From positions 1 to 9,564 of the forward strand of contig CAMDAY010000072.1 in assembly GCA_945888895.1 (NCBI GenBank): a DNA stretch of 9,564 bases, written 5' to 3'. The stretch comes from Dehalococcoides mccartyi (GTDB taxonomy: Bacteria; Chloroflexota; Dehalococcoidia; UBA2979). Position numbers and translations under genes: made by a program. Below the pieces are notes generated by a model. That model did not search any database and had not been told where the DNA came from. It was given only the letters and a program-made list of their open reading frames with translations. This document shows, in pieces, positions 4,848 to 9,564 of the stretch (within the stretch, counting starts at the first letter, position 1; the number at the start of each line of letters is the position of its first letter).

Positions 4848-6896
4848 CTACTTTCCCAGCGTCACGCTCTGGAGGAGGTACCCGTCCGCCGTCCGCTCGA
4901 ACACGAGGTGATCCGCGCCGACGGTCACCAGAAGTTCGGCGCCACGCACCTCCTGCGACGTGAGCGTCGGCCGTGCTCCGTTGGGCAGCTGCGGGATGAG
5001 CGCCGTGGCGAGCGTGAGTTGGCCCAGCGGCTGCCGGCTCGCGATGCGCAGCAGGCTGACCGGGCGGATCCAACCGCTCGGTGCTTCGATCGATCCGCTG
5101 ATCTCCAGCGTCTGGGCCGGCACGACGTCGAGTACCGAGTCGCCCTGCGTGACAGTCCAGCCGCCGCTCGGTCGAGGGGCAATCGTGCCGTACGAGTGGA
5201 AGCGTAGCTCGACTGGCGCGGGTGAAGCGGGGGCCACGTCGTCAAGGAGGACGTAGTAGCGCTTGTCGACGAACACGACATGCCGGCGCGCGTGGGGCAT
5301 CCGCATCTCGTAGCTTCCGTCAGCAACGCCGACAAAGGCCGTGAAGTTCGGTCCCTCGAGCGGTCCCTGGAGCACCCCCAAACGATCAAACACCTGCCCC
5401 TTGCCACCTACAAGCACCGAGTTGTGACCGGCGGTCGTGATCTCGTAGTACCGAGCGCGCGCGGTCCTTTGGAAGTAATCAGCCGGATACGGACGGCTGC
5501 CGAGATCGACGAGAAGCATGTTGTTGCCCATGCCGACAGTCACGTGGTTGAGATCGAGATGCGAATGATTCGCCGCGAGCGACCCCGACTTGAACGCAAG
5601 GAACAGCGGTGGGTCTGGCTGCGCCGAAGCGAGCATCGACCAGCCGATCGACGGGAAGGCGCCCACCGCCGGGACCATCGGTCGGAAGCCCGGCTGTGCC
5701 TCCGGCAGCCACCTCTCATCAACGGGCCGCCAGATCAGGGTCAAAGCCTCCTCTGGCCAGCCCTCGCTCGTCAGCGCGCGCGCCGCGACCCGATCCTGCG
5801 CCCAAACGAAATCGGGGTTGCGGTATTCACGGCCAAGGAAGTAGAAGAGCGGATCGGACCCACGAGTCGCGCTGTCGCCGAAGCTCGCCGAGAGCCTGGT
5901 TCCTGGATTGAACACGAGGGGGAAGTAGCCCGTCGTGCGCGCGCCCGGGCGGCTCAGGTAGTCGGCACCTTCGCGCCGACCGGCGCGGCGCAGCGCGTCG
6001 GCCGCTATGAAGGCGTAGCGGTGACCGTACACCCAATAACCAGTGCCTTCGTCCCATCCGCCGTCAGCACCCAGGTGACCCCAGTAGCGAGCCATCGTGG
6101 GCACCGATAGTTCGAGCACCGGCGCGGACAGCGCGCTGTCCGCGCCGAGGGCGAGGGCGAGCACGGTGGCACCACCGTTGCAGACCGGATTCCAGTTGTG
6201 AACCGCCGCATACCACGACGCCGGTTTCGAGCCCCCTGCCGCATTGAGGTACGGCTGCAGCGCACGGCGCTCGACCCCCTCGACGATGCGCCGCCGCTCT
6301 GCCTCAGACAGCGCGTCGTGCAGCCAGTCGTACGCGAGACCGAAGGTGAGGCTCATCTCCCCCGCCATCAGGTCGTACGGTGGTGGATGGGCGGTATCAA
6401 CCCAGGCCGGCCATTTCACGATCGCGTCATCGAGCTGTCCGACCGCGGCATCGCGGTAGCGGCGGTCACCCGATAGCAGGAACGCCATCGCAAGGGTGAT
6501 CACTCGCCCTTGGAGGCGGCGCGCAGCGTCAAGTCCCTTCAGCGTGCCGGGCGGGTCTAGCTCACCACGCCCGGTCGTCGATACCAGCAACGGCTTAGCC
6601 GCAAGCAGCGTGTTCGCACGCGATACCAGACGGTCCGCGACCGGTTTCAGTTGCGGATGGCCGGCGCGTGATCGGATCAGGAGCAACTCGGCGGCGGCGA
6701 ACAGCAGTCGCGGGTGCTGTGAGGCAGATGCGACGTCCTCGATCGGCGTCACGGTCGCTGTCGGTGCCGGGGTAGTCTTGTCCCGACATGCGGCGAGTAG
6801 CGTACCCGCGGCCGCGAGCCCGAACGTTGCAAGCAAGCCACGTCGGGTCAGCACACGGTTCGTGGTGCCGCCGCTGCGCCGCGCATCGTCCTGCAT
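4848..6896 (-). CDS. Heparinase II/III-family protein, Tat-exported lipoprotein
   Basis: The family consists of polysaccharide lyases with an alpha/alpha toroid followed by a beta-sandwich, acting on uronic-acid-containing glycans. The 682-residue protein begins with a twin-arginine motif (T17-R18-R19-G20-L21-L22), a hydrophobic stretch and the lipobox L34-A-A-C37, so folded export and lipid anchoring outside the membrane are expected. HPRLLF at 61-66 opens the mature domain as in many family members. H232-N-W-N and G-W-D-E-G-T-G-Y (279-286) belong to the toroid. H443-S-H-L-D447 and G489-H-N-S-V-L-V-G-G-K-G-Q500 are typical of the heparinase II/III domain. The beta-rich remainder runs to the stop. 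No clear ribosome site precedes ATG 6896. It is a single gene, convergent with the oxygenases and divergent from rpsU. Substrate specificity is unknown, and lyase activity is inferred from the family. Confidence 0.88.
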   Translation of the reverse strand: MQDDARRSGGTTNRVLTRRGLLATFGLAAAGTLLAACRDKTTPAPTATVTPIEDVASASQHPRLLFAAAELLLIRSRAGHPQLKPVADRLVSRANTLLAAKPLLVSTTGRGELDPPGTLKGLDAARRLQGRVITLAMAFLLSGDRRYRDAAVGQLDDAIVKWPAWVDTAHPPPYDLMAGEMSLTFGLAYDWLHDALSEAERRRIVEGVERRALQPYLNAAGGSKPASWYAAVHNWNPVCNGGATVLALALGADSALSAPVLELSVPTMARYWGHLGADGGWDEGTGYWVYGHRYAFIAADALRRAGRREGADYLSRPGARTTGYFPLVFNPGTRLSASFGDSATRGSDPLFYFLGREYRNPDFVWAQDRVAARALTSEGWPEEALTLIWRPVDERWLPEAQPGFRPMVPAVGAFPSIGWSMLASAQPDPPLFLAFKSGSLAANHSHLDLNHVTVGMGNNMLLVDLGSRPYPADYFQRTARARYYEITTAGHNSVLVGGKGQVFDRLGVLQGPLEGPNFTAFVGVADGSYEMRMPHARRHVVFVDKRYYVLLDDVAPASPAPVELRFHSYGTIAPRPSGGWTVTQGDSVLDVVPAQTLEISGSIEAPSGWIRPVSLLRIASRQPLGQLTLATALIPQLPNGARPTLTSQEVRGAELLVTVGADHLVFERTADGYLLQSVTLGK

Positions 6897-6984
6897 GGAG
6901 CGCAGAGTAGCACCTAGCCTGAGCGATCCCCTTGTCCTAGAGCGAGCGCTCCGGGAGACGGGTTGGGTATGTCATGCCGAGATC

Positions 6985-7076
6985 CACGATCGCCAGATCG
7001 TGCCTGTCGCCCAGACAGCTGGGGAATCCGGTAGGCTCAGAGGGCGTGACGCCCGCTGAGCGTCCATTCCAGCGGG
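6985..7076 (+). promoter_or_regulatory. Structured leader upstream of rpsU (several hairpins)
   Basis: In the plus direction the leader contains CACGATC-gcca-GATCGTG (6985-7002), CTGTC-gccca-GACAG (7004-7018), and a longer hairpin, GCTCAG (7035-7040) with CTGAGC (7056-7061), enclosing GGGCG (7042-7046) and CGCCC (7050-7054). CCCGCTG (7052-7058) can alternatively pair with CAGCGGG (7070-7076), which is incompatible with the longer hairpin and would end 18 nt before the rpsU start. Ribosomal protein leaders often carry autoregulatory structures, but I do not recognise a known class here. Confidence 0.45.
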
Positions 7077-7094
7077 ACGAGTGAAGCAGGGTGC

Positions 7095-7304
7095 ATGAGC
7101 GACATTCGAGTTGGCGAAACGGAGTCGCTGGACGCGGCGCTCAGGCGTTTCAACAAGCAGCTAATGGCAGATGGGATCCTCGCGGACGCCCGAAAGCACC
7201 AGTACTTCGAGAAGGCGTCTGATCTCCGCAAGAAGAAGGAAGCCGCCCGGGTCCGCAAGTTGCGTAAGGCGAAGCTCCGCCAACGGACCAGGGAGCAAGG
7301 CTAG
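7095..7304 (+). CDS. rpsU: Small ribosomal subunit protein bS21
   Basis: The 69-residue basic protein shows the bS21 pattern: an acidic N-terminus with E-S-L-D-A-A-L-R-R-F, then G-I-L-A-D-A-R-K-H-Q-Y-F-E-K-A-S and a lysine/arginine-rich tail. bS21 sits near the 3' end of 16S rRNA on the 30S subunit and helps translation initiation. The Shine-Dalgarno match (AGGG at 7088-7091) is weak and only 3 nt from the ATG. It is preceded by a strongly structured leader and followed by a gap of nearly 200 bp before an unrelated transporter, so it is probably its own transcription unit. Length and motif order are normal. Confidence 0.93.
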   Translation: MSDIRVGETESLDAALRRFNKQLMADGILADARKHQYFEKASDLRKKKEAARVRKLRKAKLRQRTREQG

Positions 7305-7329
7305 TCCGCGCAGGGTGGCTGCTCCGTCG

Positions 7330-7358
7330 GTGTCTCGGGCCCTCTTCCTGCGAGACGC
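7330..7358 (+). terminator. Inverted repeat after rpsU, possible terminator
   Basis: GTGTCTCG (7330-7337) can pair with CGAGACGC (7351-7358), including one G-U pair, around a 13-nt loop. It starts 26 nt after the rpsU stop. No T-tract follows, so intrinsic termination is uncertain. The remainder of the gap to the transporter start (to 7500) shows no coding sequence or other structure. Confidence 0.3.
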
Positions 7359-7500
7359 GCGCGCCCAACACCGGTTCCTCACGACGAGGCACCGCAGCCC
7401 CGACCGAGAGTGCCTATCCGGCCATCGTCGTCCCCACCTGTGTCCTGCCTACGCCATCCCGGCTAACCTATCGTTCTGCTGCTGTCAGAGGGAGGGCCTG

Positions 7501-8763
7501 ATGGAGCGTCGCGTCATTCTGTCGGCGTCGCTCGCACACGGGATGACCCATGCGCTCGAGCTCACGTTCGCCGCGCTCCTCGTGAGTATCGGACACGAGT
7601 TCGGGGCAAGCCTTGCGGTGCTCGGAATCGTCGCCAACATCGGCACACTGACGTTCGGCGCTACCGCGCTTCCTGCGGGATACCTCACCGATCGCTTCGG
7701 GCCTCGGTCCGTGATTTCAGGGGCGCTCGTGGCGGCAGCGGCGTTCGCCTGCGTCGTGGCGGCGGCGCCGAGCCTCCCGGTGCTCGCCGTCGCGCTGAGC
7801 CTGCTCGGCGCGGCGATCGGTCTCTATCACCCACCCGGCACCGCGATGGTGTCCGCCGTGATCGAGCGTCGCGGGCGAGCGTTCGCCTTGCACGGGATCG
7901 CGGGCAACCTCGGCGTTTCCGCAGCGCCGGCGATCGCCACCGCGATCGCTGCGCTACTGAACTGGCGAGCCGCGTATGTCGTCCTCGCCCTGCTTGCTCT
8001 GTGCGTTGCGCTGCTGGTCCGCCGGCTCGCCCCGGATCGCGAGGAGGCACGAGAGCGCAGCCGCGTGGCGGGTGAGGCAATGCTTGCCCAGGCCCGCGGC
8101 GTGCAACGTCATCGCCGCAGCACGCCGCCGGTGGAACGTAGCTGGGTCGCCCGCCCGCTGCTGCTGGTCTACGTCAGCTCGATCGGCACCGGCTTCATCT
8201 ACCGCGGCGCACTCACGTTTCTTCCGGCGCATCTGCAACAGCATCTGGGCCTGGCGATCTTCGGATGGACCCCCGAGGCGGTTGCGGGTGCAATGTCGTC
8301 GCTCGTACTGCTCGCGGCTGTGCTCGGCCAGATTGCGGGCGGGATGATGAGCGATCGAATGTCGCTGGAACGAGCCGCGGTGCCGATCGTGGTGGTGCTC
8401 GTCCCCATGCTCATGCTGATGAGCGCGGGCAGCGGGGTAGCGCTCTTGCTCGCCGCGGCGGGGTTCGGCCTCGTCAACTTCGCGCAGCAGCCCGTGTTCA
8501 ACGGACTGGTCGCCGACTACGCGCCGCCCGGCGCGGCCGGTCGGGCCTTCGGCATCTCATTCTTCCTCACCTTCGGGCTGGGATCGTTCGCTGCCTCGTT
8601 CGCCGGACTCGCGGCCAATCGTTGGGGAACCGGGGCCGTGTTCACGATGCTCGCGGGCGTTTCGCTCGCGCTCTCGGTCGTCATGTTGCTGGTGCTTCGC
8701 GGCGCTGAACGGCGCCACATCGCCGAGACAGCAGGGCCATCGGTGGCGTCGGTTACGCGATAG
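7501..8763 (+). CDS. MFS transporter, fosmidomycin-resistance (Fsr)-like
   Basis: The 420-residue protein is strongly hydrophobic, with about twelve predicted membrane segments in two halves split by a basic loop (roughly residues 165-205), as in the major facilitator superfamily. Motif A appears as G60-Y-L-T-D-R-F-G-P-R69 after helix 2. The segment Y109-H-P-P-G and the following A-L-H-G-I-A-G-N-L-G resemble the fosmidomycin-resistance subgroup. It probably exports a small molecule by proton antiport, but the substrate cannot be deduced. ATG 7501 is supported by GGAGG 5-6 nt upstream. The same frame is open far upstream, across rpsU, but that part is not coding. It is a single gene, convergent with the next one. 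Confidence 0.88.
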   Translation: MERRVILSASLAHGMTHALELTFAALLVSIGHEFGASLAVLGIVANIGTLTFGATALPAGYLTDRFGPRSVISGALVAAAAFACVVAAAPSLPVLAVALSLLGAAIGLYHPPGTAMVSAVIERRGRAFALHGIAGNLGVSAAPAIATAIAALLNWRAAYVVLALLALCVALLVRRLAPDREEARERSRVAGEAMLAQARGVQRHRRSTPPVERSWVARPLLLVYVSSIGTGFIYRGALTFLPAHLQQHLGLAIFGWTPEAVAGAMSSLVLLAAVLGQIAGGMMSDRMSLERAAVPIVVVLVPMLMLMSAGSGVALLLAAAGFGLVNFAQQPVFNGLVADYAPPGAAGRAFGISFFLTFGLGSFAASFAGLAANRWGTGAVFTMLAGVSLALSVVMLLVLRGAERRHIAETAGPSVASVTR

Positions 8764-8764
8764 C

Positions 8765-8781
8765 GCGGGTCGGTACCCCGC
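8765..8781. terminator. Short GC hairpin between convergent genes
   Basis: GCGGG (8765-8769) and CCCGC (8777-8781) can form a 5-bp stem just after the transporter stop. With no T-tract on either side it is only a weak candidate for a shared terminator. Confidence 0.25.
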
Positions 8782-8827
8782 CCGCCGGCTCGCTGCCTGC
8801 TCCCCTATCTCCTGATCGTCTGTCCTG

Positions 8828-9280
8828 TTAGTCGCCGAGAAGCGTCCGGTACCCGAGCTCGTAGATCTCCTCGACGTACGCTGACCGCCAGCCTGGGTCC
8901 GGGATCGCGTGATGCTGTGCTCTGAGCTCTCGGTGATAGCGCAGGTACTCTTCTTCCAGCTTCTGCCGCAACGCGCTCTCCTCGTGGAAGGCGTGAGGAT
9001 TCACCTCTTCGAGCGAACGGTCGAGGTCGTCATCGGCGAGGCCGGGATCGTCGCGCCAATATTCGGCCAGGTAGCCGACCGACTCGTCGAGTTCGTGCCG
9101 GCAATCGAGCATGTAGCTGACGAGGACGTGAGATGCGTCTTGGGAAACGCCGCGCAGATGTTCAAGCACGGCGCAGTCCGCACGCAGCGTCAGGAGCTTC
9201 CGCGAATCGCATTCCGTTCCTTGAGGGAATCGGCGCGTGAGCTGAAGCCCGCTCCGCCTTTCCCTAAGAACTAGACTCAT
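8828..9280 (-). CDS. Hypothetical acidic protein
   Basis: I do not recognise this protein. The longest form has 150 residues, with no signal peptide, membrane segment or cysteine motif. The core is rich in Glu, Asp, His and Tyr and appears mostly helical. ATG 9280 has no ribosome site and would lie only 37 bp from the divergent DinB-like start. The first 25-30 codons also lack the G/C-ending bias seen later. The true start may therefore be GTG at 9169..9167 (residue 38), giving a protein of 113 residues, although that start also lacks a clear ribosome site. The coding frame itself is supported by codon bias and by its intact length. It is convergent with the transporter gene. Confidence 0.6.
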   Translation of the reverse strand: MSLVLRERRSGLQLTRRFPQGTECDSRKLLTLRADCAVLEHLRGVSQDASHVLVSYMLDCRHELDESVGYLAEYWRDDPGLADDDLDRSLEEVNPHAFHEESALRQKLEEEYLRYHRELRAQHHAIPDPGWRSAYVEEIYELGYRTLLGD

Positions 9281-9317
9281 GCGGAGCCAGTCGTGGCTGC
9301 GGAGGACGGGGTGTTAC

Positions 9318-9564
9318 ATGCATCCGATCGCGTATCTGACAATGCAGGCACAAGGGCTTCCCGCCGCAGTGCGCCGCCGGGTCGACGATCTCACGGACGA
9401 GCAGTTCGTGTGGCGGCCGACGCAGCGAACGAACCACGTCGGGTTCATCGTGTGGCACTGTCTGCGCGCGTGTGACATGCAACTCGGCCGTGTGCGAGGT
9501 GTCGGGGCGGATGATGAGGTATGGCTGGCGGCAGGCTTCCGGGAACGTACCGGATACGACCCCG
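9318..9564 (+). CDS. DinB/DUF664-like protein, 3' partial
   Basis: An 82-codon frame runs off the window edge. The N-terminal part reads as a DinB-superfamily four-helix bundle: a first helix (about 1-25), L-T-D-E-Q-F-V-W-R-P, then H40-V-G-F-I-V-W-H47-C-L-R-A-C-D53, where H47 is at the position of the first metal-binding histidine. Members bind a divalent metal and include thiol-dependent transferases and many proteins of unknown role. GGAGG at 9301-9305 is 12 nt before the ATG, rather far. The metal ligands of the later helices lie outside the window, so activity cannot be judged. The gene is divergent from the hypothetical protein gene. Confidence 0.8.
   Translation, partial: MHPIAYLTMQAQGLPAAVRRRVDDLTDEQFVWRPTQRTNHVGFIVWHCLRACDMQLGRVRGVGADDEVWLAAGFRERTGYDP

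Noticed and set aside
4833..4850. Recoding or readthrough of TAG and TGA to join the heparinase-like gene with the downstream frame
   Set aside because: Two different stops lie four codons apart, the upstream protein already has a natural end, and no SECIS-like hairpin was found.
7171..7500. N-terminal extension of the MFS transporter
   Set aside because: The frame overlaps rpsU out of register and has no transporter character; ATG 7501 has a strong ribosome site and begins at the first membrane helix.
8909..9274. 121-codon plus-strand open frame
   Set aside because: It is the mirror of the minus-strand hypothetical gene, which has the better third-position bias.

Overview
The window is GC-rich, densely coding bacterial DNA with strong G/C preference at third codon positions. 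A bacterial-type ferredoxin:thioredoxin reductase (FTR) catalytic subunit, ribosomal protein bS21 (usually absent from Actinobacteria), a Tat lipoprotein, a DinB-like protein and two neighbouring flavoprotein monooxygenases would suit an uncultured Chloroflexota. This placement is inference from gene content, with no marker-gene analysis behind it.

The notable part is the left end (about 1-618). On the minus strand lies an FTR catalytic subunit whose reading frame meets TGA exactly where the family has its last redox-active cysteine (CPC...CPC...CH-TGA-LLF). The frame stays open for 44 more codons, to the window edge. Directly after the TGA is a small hairpin with a GGUC apical loop, as expected of a bacterial SECIS element. 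About 100 bp away, divergently oriented, is a complete tRNA-Sec (anticodon TCA, long acceptor, 6-bp D stem with a 4-nt loop, long variable arm, encoded CCA). The three together make a compact selenocysteine locus: a Sec-containing FTR next to the tRNA that decodes its UGA. The best reading is one selenoprotein gene of at least 139 residues, not a short protein ending at the TGA.

Layout: 1-417 (-) selenocysteine FTR; 418-521 divergent regulatory gap; 522-618 (+) tRNA-Sec; 619-949 gene-free stretch with hairpins and short repeats; 950-2803 (+) FAD/NAD(P)H monooxygenase with an N-terminal NTF2/SnoaL-like region; 2898-4565 (+) Baeyer-Villiger monooxygenase, probably co-transcribed with it; 4566-4847 convergent gap holding a start-less coding-like frame on the minus strand; 4848-6896 (-) Tat-exported heparinase II/III-like lipoprotein; 6897-7094 divergent gap with a highly structured leader; 7095-7304 (+) rpsU; 7501-8763 (+) MFS transporter resembling the fosmidomycin-resistance family; 8828 to about 9169 or 9280 (-) unrecognised acidic protein; 9318 onward (+) DinB-like protein cut by the window edge.

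The two oxygenases suggest oxidative breakdown of ketones or other recalcitrant organics. The rest is ordinary accessory and housekeeping content. No mobile element, CRISPR array or integrase is visible. The selenocysteine factors SelA, SelB and SelD are not in the window; if the interpretation is right they must be elsewhere in the genome.
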